From: Candidatus Krumholzibacteriota bacterium
GTDB taxonomy: Bacteria > Krumholzibacteriota > Krumholzibacteriia > Krumholzibacteriales > Krumholzibacteriaceae
Reading direction: 5' to 3'
DNA: 64,000 nt
Assembly (NCBI GenBank): GCA_030609325.1
Contig: JAUWCL010000001.1
Location: 104,746 to 168,745, forward strand
The translations under genes and the position numbers were made by a program. Shown in pieces: positions 43,961 through 53,500 of this stretch. How positions within the stretch are numbered: position 1 is the first letter of the stretch; each line of letters starts with the position of its first letter. The notes below the pieces were generated by a model. It ran no database searches. It was given only the letters and a program-made list of their open reading frames with translations, and was not told the origin of the DNA.

Positions 43961-46900
43961 TTATCTGAGATGTACCGCCTTCCCACTGACCGTCTCGCTG
44001 CGGTTGAAGGAATCCCTGAAGGATACCTCGAGGACATAGATGTACGTGCCGTTCGCGATCCGGTCACCGATATAATCCCTTCCCTCCCAGTAAATACTGT
44101 TGAATCCCTCTTCCGCCGCCAGCTCGGCGTTCCATATCTCGACGCCGGAGAGGTTGTACACGTGCAGAAGGACGTCGGCCCTGCTGCTCAGCTGAAACAC
44201 GAAATTCGTCGATTCCGTGAACGGGTTGGGCATATTGAATACGTCGCTCACCATATAGAGGCCCTCTTCGACGACCTCGAAGACGAGGGTGTCGGTCGCC
44301 GATTCGCCGAGGTTGTCGAATGCCCTGACTATCACGGAGTGCTCGCCGGGCGCGAAACCGGAGTGAAGGGGGTACTCGACGCACCCGGTCGTCGAGGAAC
44401 CGTGCTCATATTCGAAGTATTCCGTCACGAATATCGGATAGCCGCTGCGATCGAACTCGAAGAAGATCGAGCTCTGCGGCTCGGTGCCGAGGATGGCGAT
44501 CCCGTCGTCGTCCGATATCTCTGCCACGAGGATAGCCCCCCTCTTCACCTTCGTCGCCTGGCCGGAAAAGTAGAGGTCTATATCGGGCGGGGCCTCGTTC
44601 GGCGGAACGGTCCCTGACGGGACGATCGCCAGTGTGTCGGTGGCGCCGACACCGTCGGCCCCCGCCTCGCTGACGTACGAGCGGACCCTCGCCCTCGACC
44701 CGTTCCTGCACCTGACCGGTATCACGAAGTCGAGATCGAACCTGCCGGCGGTAACGTCGACCGAGCCCCTGAATATGTCCTTGCCGGGGAGCCTGTATTC
44801 GAGTTTCTTCTCGATGCCCCAGTGGATGATATCCTCGCTGATCATCTCCATCGATTCCTGGACCACGATCTCCGCCGTGCCGTTGAAGGTCGAGAGGAGT
44901 TCTCCTCCCTCCGTCACGCGGCCGATCAGCGTATACCTGTTCCCTGTTTTCATCGTGTCTATGACGGCGATATCGTGCTCGACCATATGCCCCGGAAGGG
45001 CGAGCGTGAGTGCGGGATCGCCGAGCAGGGTGTACTTGGCGTTGTTGCTCGTGTACATATATGTCTTGTCGTCGATCTTGGCCATCATCAGTGCGGTACC
45101 GATCGGCTCCGTCGCCGTGCTGTCCCCGCCTGTGAAAAGATAGTCGAAATAGATATAGTTCAGCTCCCTGTTCGGGAACAGTCTCGTCGGAGCGACCCCC
45201 GCGATCACTGCTATGGCCCCACCGTTGTCGAGGACGGAGATCTCCTGCCCCATGCTCCTGTGATAGGGAAATTCCAGGTCGCCCACGGAGCAGGAGAATG
45301 CGAGGAAAAGGGGCTGCTTCGTTCCGTTCATCAGGGAATACAGGTCGGACATCTGCATCACTCTCTCGTCGGCGAGCTGCTTAGGGGATCCGTGCCCCGC
45401 GTAGTTGACCACGAGGGCGCCGCACGACCATTCCTCGAGCAGGTCGCTGGTCGCGCCGGGCTTGAGGTCCCCGACGAATGGATAGTGATGCAGGTATATC
45501 TTGCTGTAGTCGATGAATCTCGGAATCGGGCCGTCATCGGCCGTCATCCATTCGGCGTCCCACGTAAAGTAGAAATCGTTGTCGGTGTTCGTCGAGTACT
45601 CGTCGTCAGCGACGATGATCACCCTGTTTCTCCAGGTCCCCATGTCGATGCCTGATTCGTGCCTGATCACGCGATCTATCCAGATGTCGGCGTCCCTGCG
45701 CGTGAGCACAGGCATCCTGCCGATAGCAACATCGACTAACCTGTCATAGCCCGTATCGAGCTTGGCGAGGAAATCGTCGTCTTCAACTCCCTCGTCCTCG
45801 TAGTTTACGTTGATGTAGACCGGAACGAAATCGTTCGACCGGCCGAGTATGTCCCTCGCGTCGTAGGTGCAATTTCCGATGAGCAGCGCGTAATCGATCA
45901 CCGGCGCGCCGCCGTCGCTGAAATTGTCGTAGAGAAACTTCAGGTAGTTCCTGACGGCCAGCGGATCCTTCATCCCTCCGGAGAAGTTGTTGTAGACGTC
46001 CTCGATATCGACCGCTCTCACGACAGGATCGCTCGAATAGGGCAGGTTGTTCCTGCGGTGGGACGCGAGGCGGTTCGCCGCGTCCCGGAAATTGCGGTGA
46101 TAGATTATGATCATATCGGGAGGGGTCTCGTCCCTCAGCGAGGGGAGCACTCCCGGCGACATGCTCTCGATCGCGATCGACGGGGTGAGCAGGCCCGACG
46201 CGGCGGAAGCGTGGTAGTGCAGCGGGACCGTATCGAGCATGTCCTCGAAGACTACCTCGCCCTCGTTGTTCTGCCATCCGGTCAGCCGTACCGGTCCGGT
46301 ATGGGCGGTTACGTCGAACAGGAACAGCTCCTCCGTCGACTGGAACCCACTCATCGTGACAGCGGCGGTGCGCATATCGGACGGCGCGAAGAAATCGAGT
46401 CTCCCGTCGATCGGCCTCAGATACCTGTCGTAGAATATCTCGTACCAGAGGACGTACATCACGTCGTCGGAGATCTTGGTGAACCTGAAGTTGTTCGCCC
46501 CTTCCACGATCGAGCTCACGGCCGCCTCGATAGTGTCCGGCCTGAAATCGGAATTGACTATCCAGTTCATGTGACCCGCGTACTCGGCGTTCACGTAGCA
46601 GTCGGCGTCGTTGAGATTGTTGTTGTATATGTAGGGGCCGTAGCCGAGAGTCCTGACCATCCCGGCGCCGCCGGCGACGTCGACGCACCGGAACTCGTCG
46701 TTGAAGACCGTCGTGCCCACATTCAGGCGCCTCCAGTACCAGAAGTCGTCGGTGTGTATCGGATCGTAGAGCACGTCCCGCTCGACATGTATGCGGTGAC
46801 GGCAGGTCGTGACGTAGAGGTCCGGCGAGCCGGACGGAGAGACATCCCTGCTCTGCACCCTTGCCGGCTCTCCCTCGAACGAACCGCCCCAGCTCATCCA

Positions 46901-47926
46901 GTATACGCTGTTGCCGGAATATTTATGCTTGTAGAAGCGGATATCGTCGGCCGAAGGATCGAGATGGTCGGTCCATCCGCGTATCCCGAGACCGTAGAAT
47001 ATGAAATACTCGCCGGGCATCATCGAGCCCGTATTGTCTCCCGAATATTTGAGATCGACCTCGGAGAGGTGGTACTCCTCCTCGAAGCTCCCGCCGTGTC
47101 TCGTGCTGTCGGGCTGCTGATGCGGGCCGGCGGTGAATATGCGGACGGTCGCCGGATCGATGTCCTGTGGATTGACGCCGGCCCTGGTCAGGTCCTCGTA
47201 CGAGATCCTGTACAGTCCCGTGCCCTCCATCGTCAGCTTCAGCCACTTGTCGGAGATGGCGAACTCGAAAGGGGTCCTCTGGCCCGGGGCCTCGAGCGCC
47301 GGCCTTTCCTCGACGGCGGTCCACCTGCCCGCTCCGATGACGTAACGGTCCTCGGGCCTCGGTGCCCGGCGCTTGCCGGAGGCCGGCCGCACGGGAGCCC
47401 AGGACAGCCTGACGACTATCCTCTCGGCGTGGAACAGGCGCCCGTTCTCCGGATCGGTGAGAACTGGATATATGTCGACAAGCGCCAGCCTTCTCTTCCT
47501 CAGTATCTCCACCGACGCAAGCATGGCGAAATCCCTGGACGCTGCAGGGGCGGTCTCCTTCGCCGCTTTCCCGGCGCCGGCGGCGGGATCGCCGCCGCCG
47601 GACCAGACTTCAGGCACAGCGCCTTCTACCGGCACGGTTCGACTGTCCAGAACCTGAAGCCTGATTCCGCGGTCAGCCGGCACTTCAATGAGAAATCTCT
47701 TGACGGGCAGCACGGGCAGGCCCGGTATCCTCTCCAGCGTGAATCCGGGTATCCGGATGATCGCGTCCCCGCCATCCTCCCCTCCCGTAAACGAAACGGC
47801 GGGACGGCCGGTGGTGAACTCGACGGTGACTCCGGCATCGTCCTCTGAGACGATACGCCAGTGTCCCGCCCCGGCGGCGGCCGGAACGAGCATGGCGATC
47901 AGAAGCAATATCGGGATCCTCTTCAT
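43961..47926 (-). CDS. porU: C25 gingipain-like cysteine peptidase, PorU-type sortase candidate
   Basis: 1321-aa exported peptidase. ATG at 47926 is chosen over the track start because AGGAGG lies five bases upstream and it gives the signal peptide MKRIPILLLIAMLVPAAAGAG. N-terminal pro-domain (about 20-330), then a gingipain fold (about 550-950) with the Asp-rich DYALLIGNCTYDARD, catalytic His in VVNYAGHGSPKQL and catalytic Cys in FLAFSCSVGDLEFP. After Ig-like domains the C-terminus (FNMPNPFTESTNFVFQ ... GTYIYVLEVSFRDSFNRSETVSGKAVHLR) is a FlgD/T9SS-type domain. PorU is the only C25 peptidase usually encoded next to porV, and it removes sorting domains and attaches cargo to A-LPS. It could instead be an ordinary C25 cargo protease. 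Confidence 0.82.
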   Translation of the reverse strand: MKRIPILLLIAMLVPAAAGAGHWRIVSEDDAGVTVEFTTGRPAVSFTGGEDGGDAIIRIPGFTLERIPGLPVLPVKRFLIEVPADRGIRLQVLDSRTVPVEGAVPEVWSGGGDPAAGAGKAAKETAPAASRDFAMLASVEILRKRRLALVDIYPVLTDPENGRLFHAERIVVRLSWAPVRPASGKRRAPRPEDRYVIGAGRWTAVEERPALEAPGQRTPFEFAISDKWLKLTMEGTGLYRISYEDLTRAGVNPQDIDPATVRIFTAGPHQQPDSTRHGGSFEEEYHLSEVDLKYSGDNTGSMMPGEYFIFYGLGIRGWTDHLDPSADDIRFYKHKYSGNSVYWMSWGGSFEGEPARVQSRDVSPSGSPDLYVTTCRHRIHVERDVLYDPIHTDDFWYWRRLNVGTTVFNDEFRCVDVAGGAGMVRTLGYGPYIYNNNLNDADCYVNAEYAGHMNWIVNSDFRPDTIEAAVSSIVEGANNFRFTKISDDVMYVLWYEIFYDRYLRPIDGRLDFFAPSDMRTAAVTMSGFQSTEELFLFDVTAHTGPVRLTGWQNNEGEVVFEDMLDTVPLHYHASAASGLLTPSIAIESMSPGVLPSLRDETPPDMIIIYHRNFRDAANRLASHRRNNLPYSSDPVVRAVDIEDVYNNFSGGMKDPLAVRNYLKFLYDNFSDGGAPVIDYALLIGNCTYDARDILGRSNDFVPVYINVNYEDEGVEDDDFLAKLDTGYDRLVDVAIGRMPVLTRRDADIWIDRVIRHESGIDMGTWRNRVIIVADDEYSTNTDNDFYFTWDAEWMTADDGPIPRFIDYSKIYLHHYPFVGDLKPGATSDLLEEWSCGALVVNYAGHGSPKQLADERVMQMSDLYSLMNGTKQPLFLAFSCSVGDLEFPYHRSMGQEISVLDNGGAIAVIAGVAPTRLFPNRELNYIYFDYLFTGGDSTATEPIGTALMMAKIDDKTYMYTSNNAKYTLLGDPALTLALPGHMVEHDIAVIDTMKTGNRYTLIGRVTEGGELLSTFNGTAEIVVQESMEMISEDIIHWGIEKKLEYRLPGKDIFRGSVDVTAGRFDLDFVIPVRCRNGSRARVRSYVSEAGADGVGATDTLAIVPSGTVPPNEAPPDIDLYFSGQATKVKRGAILVAEISDDDGIAILGTEPQSSIFFEFDRSGYPIFVTEYFEYEHGSSTTGCVEYPLHSGFAPGEHSVIVRAFDNLGESATDTLVFEVVEEGLYMVSDVFNMPNPFTESTNFVFQLSSRADVLLHVYNLSGVEIWNAELAAEEGFNSIYWEGRDYIGDRIANGTYIYVLEVSFRDSFNRSETVSGKAVHLR

Positions 47927-48363
47927 CCGTTCCTCCTGATCATCCACACGATGACGACCGCCGTGAAGGCGACCTGAAGGACGATGCTCCACGTGCCGGT
48001 CTCTCTTCCGTGCCTGATCAGTCCCTTCCTGTGCCCGGGAAATATCTTCTGGTCGTCACGGATCTTTCCCGTCTTCCAGAGCAGGTTTTCGAGATCCGGC
48101 AGGACGGCGAAGAGCCCGCACAGCACTATGGCCGTACTGTACGCCCCGCCGGCGAACAGGATGATCATCGTGACGATCCACAGGACGATCTCCAGACGGT
48201 AGTCCTCAAAATCCCTGTGAGGTATCATATCGAGCAGCAGGTGACTGCCCAGACCAACGAACGGAGCCGCGATCGGATTAGGAATAAGCGAACCGGCAAG
48301 CGCTCCGGCGGCAAAATGAGTGAACACGCTCACGGACTGTGCCTCCGCGGGGGAATCAGTCAT
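47923..48363 (-). CDS. Small integral membrane protein, metal-dependent hydrolase-like (YdjM/DUF457 type)
   Basis: 146 aa with about three or four hydrophobic helices (FTHFAAGALAGSLIPNPIAAPFVGLGSHLLLDMIPH, LEIVLWIVTMIILFAGG, AIVLCGLFAVLPDLENLL, SIVLQVAFTAVVIVWMI). The pattern H..G...G, SHLLLDMIPH, LPDLENLLW and a late GHRKGLIRHG resembles the YdjM/DUF457 membrane-bound hydrolase family, in which His and Asp bind metal. Overlaps porU by four bases and the Trm112-like gene by eight, so all three are translated together. Actual activity unknown. Confidence 0.75.
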   Translation of the reverse strand: MTDSPAEAQSVSVFTHFAAGALAGSLIPNPIAAPFVGLGSHLLLDMIPHRDFEDYRLEIVLWIVTMIILFAGGAYSTAIVLCGLFAVLPDLENLLWKTGKIRDDQKIFPGHRKGLIRHGRETGTWSIVLQVAFTAVVIVWMIRRNG

Positions 48364-48526
48364 CGAGAGGTTGTGCGCGCTCGACGAGCATTATGGGAAT
48401 ATCCTCTTCCACGGGATATTTCACTGCGCAGCTCTCGCAGATCAGCCACCCACCGTCCTCGCTGAGGCAGACCCTCTCCTTGCAGCGGGGACAGGCAAGA
48501 ATATCGAGCAGATCCTGTCTGACCAT
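48356..48526 (-). CDS. Trm112-family zinc-ribbon protein (56 aa, missing from the ORF track)
   Basis: Too short for the supplied track. Reading from ATG at 48526: MVRQDLLDILACPRCKERV ... GWLICESCAVKYPVEEDIPIMLVERAQPLDD. The four cysteines CPRC and CESC, the LLDILACP start and the YPVEEDIPIML end are those of the bacterial Trm112/UPF0434 (YcaR) family. In eukaryotes and archaea Trm112 activates several methyltransferases; the bacterial role is less clear. GGGGAAG lies upstream of the ATG. First gene after the promoter-leader-terminator unit at 48541-48685, overlapping the next gene by eight bases. Confidence 0.9.
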   Translation of the reverse strand: MVRQDLLDILACPRCKERVCLSEDGGWLICESCAVKYPVEEDIPIMLVERAQPLDD

Positions 48527-48540
48527 CGTACTCTTCCCCT

Positions 48541-48590
48541 CAAAGAAAAATCCCTGATAAAGACGGGAAACTCCAACTTCCCATCAGGGA
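48541..48590 (-). terminator. Terminator-like hairpin just before the Trm112-like gene (possible attenuator)
   Basis: Minus strand TCCCTGAT (48590-48583) pairs with ATCAGGGA (48558-48551), enclosing GGGAA-loop-TTCCC, followed by TTTTTCTTTG. It lies 60 bases downstream of a strong promoter and ends 14 bases before the Trm112 start codon, so it would stop transcription before the operon unless prevented. It could also end accA transcripts. Confidence 0.8.
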
Positions 48591-48649
48591 CCTGCAGCAC
48601 AGAAGCAATTTTCTTGCGGGTATCATCGCTCCCCGCTCCTCAAGCTGGC
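48591..48649 (-). ncRNA. Candidate leader RNA or small RNA ahead of the Trm112-porU operon
   Basis: From the predicted start near 48649 to the terminator the minus strand can fold as CAGC...GCTG enclosing GCGGG-gagcgatgata-CCCGC and GCAA-gaaaa-TTGC, then the terminator. A promoter, compact fold and terminator within about 110 bases look like a regulatory leader or a separate small RNA. It does not match a riboswitch class I know. Confidence 0.4.
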
Positions 48650-48655
48650 TGTATA

Positions 48656-48685
48656 ATTATAAGAAAAAACAGGCCTTCAGGTCAA
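48656..48685 (-). promoter_or_regulatory. Strong sigma-70 promoter of the Trm112-porU operon
   Basis: Minus-strand TTGACC (48685-48680), 18 bases, TATAAT (48661-48656), 49 bases beyond the accA stop. The best sigma-70 type promoter in the window. Confidence 0.75.
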
Positions 48686-48733
48686 GCCGATAATCGGCAT
48701 TTGGTGGCATTTGGTCGGCATTTGGGCTCTCTG

Positions 48734-49687
48734 TCACTCCTCGACAGCCCCCATCTCGGAGAATCTCTGCCTGCGGCGTTCGAGCAGGAGATCGGCCTGG
48801 AGGGCCTCGATCCGTTCCAGCTCGGCCAGGACCTCGCCGCGGACGCGCTGAGCGATCCCCTCCGGGTCCCTGTGGGCCGCCCCGCGGGATTCCTCGATTA
48901 TCCTGTCTATCACCTTGAGCCTGAGACAGTCCCCGGCGGTGAGCCGCAGGGCCTCCGCGGCATCGGGAGCCTTCTCCCTGCTCTTCCACAGGATCGCGGC
49001 GCACCCTTCGGGAGAGATCACGGAGTATATCGAATGCTCCAGCATCAGCACGCTGTCCCCGACGGCGAGCGCCAGCGCTCCCCCGCTGCCCCCCTCGCCG
49101 ATTATCACGACGACGACGGGGGTATCTATATCAAATGCCTGCTGCAGGTTGTCGGCTATCGCCCTGGGCTGGCCCCTCTCTTCCGCCTCGACACCGGGGT
49201 AGGCGCCGGGGGTATCGACGATCGAGAGTATCGGCATCCTGAACTTCTCGGCGGTCTTCATCAGCCGCAGCGCTTTCCTGAATCCTTCGGGGTTGGCCAT
49301 CCCGAAGTTCCGCGACAGCCTCTCCCTCGTGCTGCGGCCCTTTTCGTGACCGACGATCATGATCCTGCGGCCTCCCATCGAGGCAATCCCGCCGACCACG
49401 GCCGGATCGTCCCTGAAGATACGGTCGCCGTGGAGCTCCTCGAACTCCTCGCACATCAGCCTGATGTAATCGACGGCCGTCGGACGCATCGGATGCCTGG
49501 CGAGCTGGACCTGCTCCCACGCGGAAAGTTCCCTGTAGACCTTTCCCTCGATGTCGGCGAGCCGCTTCTCGAGGCCGGCTATCTCACCGGCGGAGGTCTT
49601 TCCCTCCTTCTTGAGCCGGTCGATCCTCCCCTGGAGCTCGTAGACCGGCTTCTCGAATCCGAGGATCCTCGCGTTGCGCTGTTCCAT
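48734..49687 (-). CDS. accA: Acetyl-CoA carboxylase carboxyltransferase subunit alpha
   Basis: Alpha subunit of the carboxyltransferase that makes malonyl-CoA for fatty acid synthesis. 317 aa: N-terminal helices FEKPVYELQGRIDRLKKEG, then the crotonase-type fold with LARHPMRPTAVDYIRL, ELHGDRIFRDDPAVVGGIA, DTPGAYPGVEAEERGQ (CoA pocket), GEGGSGGALALAVGD and LEHSIYSVISPEGCAAILWK, all diagnostic for AccA. AccD and the biotin carboxylase are elsewhere. A C-terminal tail after residue 290 is basic. Sits between the Trm112 operon promoter and a barrel-protein gene 40 bases upstream. Confidence 0.96.
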   Translation of the reverse strand: MEQRNARILGFEKPVYELQGRIDRLKKEGKTSAGEIAGLEKRLADIEGKVYRELSAWEQVQLARHPMRPTAVDYIRLMCEEFEELHGDRIFRDDPAVVGGIASMGGRRIMIVGHEKGRSTRERLSRNFGMANPEGFRKALRLMKTAEKFRMPILSIVDTPGAYPGVEAEERGQPRAIADNLQQAFDIDTPVVVVIIGEGGSGGALALAVGDSVLMLEHSIYSVISPEGCAAILWKSREKAPDAAEALRLTAGDCLRLKVIDRIIEESRGAAHRDPEGIAQRVRGEVLAELERIEALQADLLLERRRQRFSEMGAVEE

Positions 49688-49727
49688 CCGATCACATCTT
49701 TCCGGCCCGCTTCGCAGCGGGACCGAT

Positions 49728-50501
49728 CTAGAACCAGTTCAGATACACGATCTCCAGCGAACGAGCCACACCGCTCTCCGGAATATAGTTCCCGAGAAGG
49801 TCCCTGAACAGGAGCCTCATCCTGAGGTTCTCTCCGTAATCTATCCTGATCCCGCAGTTGAGATATCCCTTGCCCCTCGTCCTGGTCGTCGGGACGTCGG
49901 GATCGTCGTCGTCGAAAGCCGCGTCGTAATCGAGCAGCAGCGTCAGACCCGGAATGATCGTAAAGGAGGTGCCGGCGAAGAGGTCTATGCCGTTCTCGTC
50001 CCGGTTCTCGAATGAATAGCTGATGCCGCCGTGCAGCCCTATGTTGATGCGGGCGTCGAAGTTCCTGCTCACTACGGCGTAGGCGCCGAGCGATTTCCAT
50101 TCGTATCTCTCATCATCGTCGAGGTAGTACCCGTCGCCCTGCGTGTCTATACCGAGGGCGAACGCGGGCCCGGCGAGACCCTCCTCGATCACCCTGAGCC
50201 TCAGCAGGAAACCGGGCAGGTTGTTCGCCTCGATCTCTCCCCGGCCTATGAAATTCTGGAGTCCGAACGACACGCCGATCATGAGCCTGTCGTGGAACCC
50301 GACCCCGATGCCGAAGAGGAGGTCGTTGCCCGGGCCGATCCTGCCCTCGAACATATACGCCCCATGCCCGATAAGGCCCGCCGTCGGCGTCGACACCACC
50401 TTGAGGTCCTCGAGCAGCTGCGCTCCCGCGCCGCCCGCGGCCAGCATCACCACCGTGATCACCGCGACAGACAGGACGACCGGCCTACGAGACTTCCACA
50501 T
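49728..50501 (-). CDS. Exported outer-membrane barrel protein of unknown function
   Basis: 257 aa, signal peptide VVLSVAVITVVMLAAGGAGAQ. The mature part alternates amphipathic beta strands and Gly/Asp turns (GHGAYMFEGRIGPGNDLLFGIGVGFHDRLMIGVSFGLQNFIG, INIGLHGGISYSFENRDENGIDLFAGTSFTII) and ends IVYLNWF with terminal Phe, as in outer-membrane barrels of the YjbH type. Its start overlaps the dnaE stop by 17 bases, so it follows dnaE on the same transcript. No ligand or enzyme motif. Confidence 0.78.
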   Translation of the reverse strand: MWKSRRPVVLSVAVITVVMLAAGGAGAQLLEDLKVVSTPTAGLIGHGAYMFEGRIGPGNDLLFGIGVGFHDRLMIGVSFGLQNFIGRGEIEANNLPGFLLRLRVIEEGLAGPAFALGIDTQGDGYYLDDDERYEWKSLGAYAVVSRNFDARINIGLHGGISYSFENRDENGIDLFAGTSFTIIPGLTLLLDYDAAFDDDDPDVPTTRTRGKGYLNCGIRIDYGENLRMRLLFRDLLGNYIPESGVARSLEIVYLNWF

Positions 50502-53500
50502 ATTCCACCCCCGATATCTTCTTTAGTTCTCCGATCAGCTCGAGGCTGGGAGAGACTCCCATAGCCCTCGGCCTGACCTTCCTCTCGCCGTCTCCGTTGA
50601 GCTTTACGTGAAGCACCACCTGTTTCTCGCCCGAGTAGCGTGATATGGCGTTCCTCAGCCGCTCGAGCTCCGCGTCACCGAGTTTCTCTCCCTCTACCCT
50701 CAGATGAATCGCGCGGGTCAGGTACCTCAGCGCCTCGTCTATAGTGTAGACCTTGTCGGCGATCACCTTCGTCTCGGTCCCGTCCCTGATCGTGACCTTC
50801 CCCGGGATGACGACGAGACTGTCCTTCTCGAGCCTCTCCCGGTTCGTCCGGAAAGAGCTGGCAAAGACGATCACCTCGTATGAACCGTTGAAATCCTCCA
50901 CCGTGACAAAGGCCATCGCCTGACCTTTGCGGTCGTTTATCACCCTCCGATCGATGACCATACCGACAAGGATGACCTGCTCCTTGTCCTTCTTGTCCTG
51001 CAGTGTCGTGCTGTCGACCGACAGCAGCGGCCTCAGTATATCACGGTACTTGTCGAGGGGATGGCCGGAGAAGTAGAATCCGAGCGATTCCTTCTCCCAG
51101 TGAAGCCGTTCGCTGTCATCCCATGGGGGAACATCGTCGAGCGGCGCCGTCTCCCACTCGGGAGAGCCGTCGCTGAAGCCGAGGAACGTCTGCCCCTTGT
51201 CCTTCTCAGCCTGTCTTCGCTGCGCGCGCGTTATAATCCGGTCCAGCGAGGCCATCTTCGGCGACCTCGTACCGGGCAGGGAATCCATCGCCCCGCTCTG
51301 GATAAGGCTCTCGATGACGCGGCGGTTGACCTGTCTCAGGTCGATGCGGTCGCAGAAATCGAACAGGTCGCGGAACGGGCCGTTCTGCTTTCTTTCCTCG
51401 ACAACGCCTCCGACCGCCTTCTCGCCTACGTTCTTGATTGCGGCGAGCCCGTACGTTATCGCCCCGCCGGCCAGCCCGAAGCTGGTTCTGCCCGAATTGA
51501 TGTCTGGCGGGTCGACGAGCAGGTCGAGGTTCCTGCATTCTTCGAGAAGCACGATCAGACGGTTCGTGTCTCCCATGTCGCTCGTCATCGCAGCGGCCAT
51601 AAATGCCGCCGTATGATGCGCCTTGAGGTATGCCGTCTGCATCGAGACCATCGCGTAGGCCGCCGAGTGCGACTTGTTGAACCCGTACCCGGCGAAATGA
51701 GCCATCAGCTCGAAGACCTTCTTCGCCGTCTTCTGCGGGATGTCGCGCTCGACCGCCCCCTCGATGAAGGCCTTGCGCTGCTTCTCCATCTCCTTGACCT
51801 TTTTCTTCCCCATCGCGCGCCGCAGTATGTCGGCCTGTCCGAGGCTGAAGCCGGCCATGTCGCTCGCTATGCGCATGACCTGCTCCTGGTAGAGGATCAC
51901 GCCGTACGTCTCCTCGAGGATCGGCTCGAGAAGATCGTGGTCGTACCGAATCTTCTTGCGCCCGTGCTTGCGCTCTACGAAGTCGGCCACCATCCCGCTG
52001 CCCAGCGGGCCCGGCCTGTAAAGAGCGTTGACGGCAATGACGTCGCCGAAGACGGTCGGCTCGATCCTGCGCAGGAGATCCCTCATGCCCGAGGACTCGA
52101 GCTGGAAAAGGGCCACAGTGCGTCCCTTTTTGAGAAGCTCGAAGGTCTCCGGGTCGTCGATCGGTATCTCGTCGATATCCAGTTCGACACCTTCGTGTTC
52201 CTTTATCAGGGCCAGCGTTTTCTCGAGATGTGAAAGGGTCTTCAGCCCGAGGATGTCTATCTTCAGCAGGCCTATGCTCTCGAGGATCTTCATCTCGTAC
52301 TGAGTGGTCACCTCGCCCTTTGTCGAGCAGTAGAGAGGAACGTGGTCCACAAGTCTCGTCGGAGTTATGACGACCCCGGCGGCATGCGTCGATGCGTGAC
52401 GGGCCAGCCCCTCGAGCCGCAGCGAAAGGTCGACGAGGCGCTTTATCTGCGGGTCGCTGTCGTAGCGTTCCTTCATCTCGGACACCGACTCGAGCGCCGA
52501 CGTCAGGGTCGTACCCGGCGCTGCGGGGATCATCTTGGCCAGCTTGTCGACATCGCCGTAGGGGATCTTCAGCACCCTGCCGACATCCCTTACGGCCGCC
52601 CTCGCAGCCATCCTCCCGAAGGTGATTATCTGGCAGACGTTCTCCTTGCCGTACTTCTCGACGACATGATCGATGACTACCTGACGTTTCTCGTCGCAGA
52701 AGTCTATATCTATATCCGGCATCGAGATACGCTCAGGATTTAAAAATCTTTCGAAGAGAAGGCCGTGTTCGAGAGGGTTGATGTTCGTGATGCCGAGAAC
52801 GTAGCAGACGAGGCTTCCAGCCGCCGATCCCCTTCCCGGCCCGACGGGGATTCCCATCTCCTTGGCCGCGTGTACGATATCCCAGACGATGAGAAAATAA
52901 CCGGCAAAGTTCATCTTGTTGATCACGTCGAGCTCGTATCGGATCCTCTCCCGGGCCTCTGGAGTCGATTCGTGAAGACGCTTCGGGAGGTACTCGTCCA
53001 CGAGATGCCCGAGGTATTTCTCGGGGCTCTCATACGGCTCGGGGATCGGGAAGATCGGAAGCTGCGTCCCCCTGTCTGTCAGCTCGAGCTCGCACTTCGC
53101 CGCGATCTCGAGCGTGTTCGACAGCGCCTCGGGATAATCGGCAAACAGCCTGTGCATCTCTTCGGGAGACTTGAAGTATGTCTCCGGGTGCGAGCGCATC
53201 CCCCTCGCCGGATCGTCGAGATCCTTGCCCGTCTGCAGGCAGAGCAGGACGTCGTGCGCCTCGTGGTCTTCCGCCCTGCAGAAGTGACAGTCGTTCGTCG
53301 CTACGATCGGAAGATCGAGCTCCCGGGCCAGCTCGACGAGCATCGGGATCAGCTTGATCTCATCCGGAATACCGTGATTCTGCAGCTCTATGTAGAAGTC
53401 GCCCGGCGCGAAGATCGAGGCGAACCTCCTCGCGAGTCCGGCCGCCTCTTTCCTGCGCCCGTCCCTGAGAAGCTTCGGGATGCTGCCCTGAAGGCAGGCG

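Noticed and set aside
48541-48590. Simple accA terminator only
   Set aside because: It could serve accA, but a strong promoter lies between accA and this hairpin, so a plain end-of-operon role does not explain the layout.
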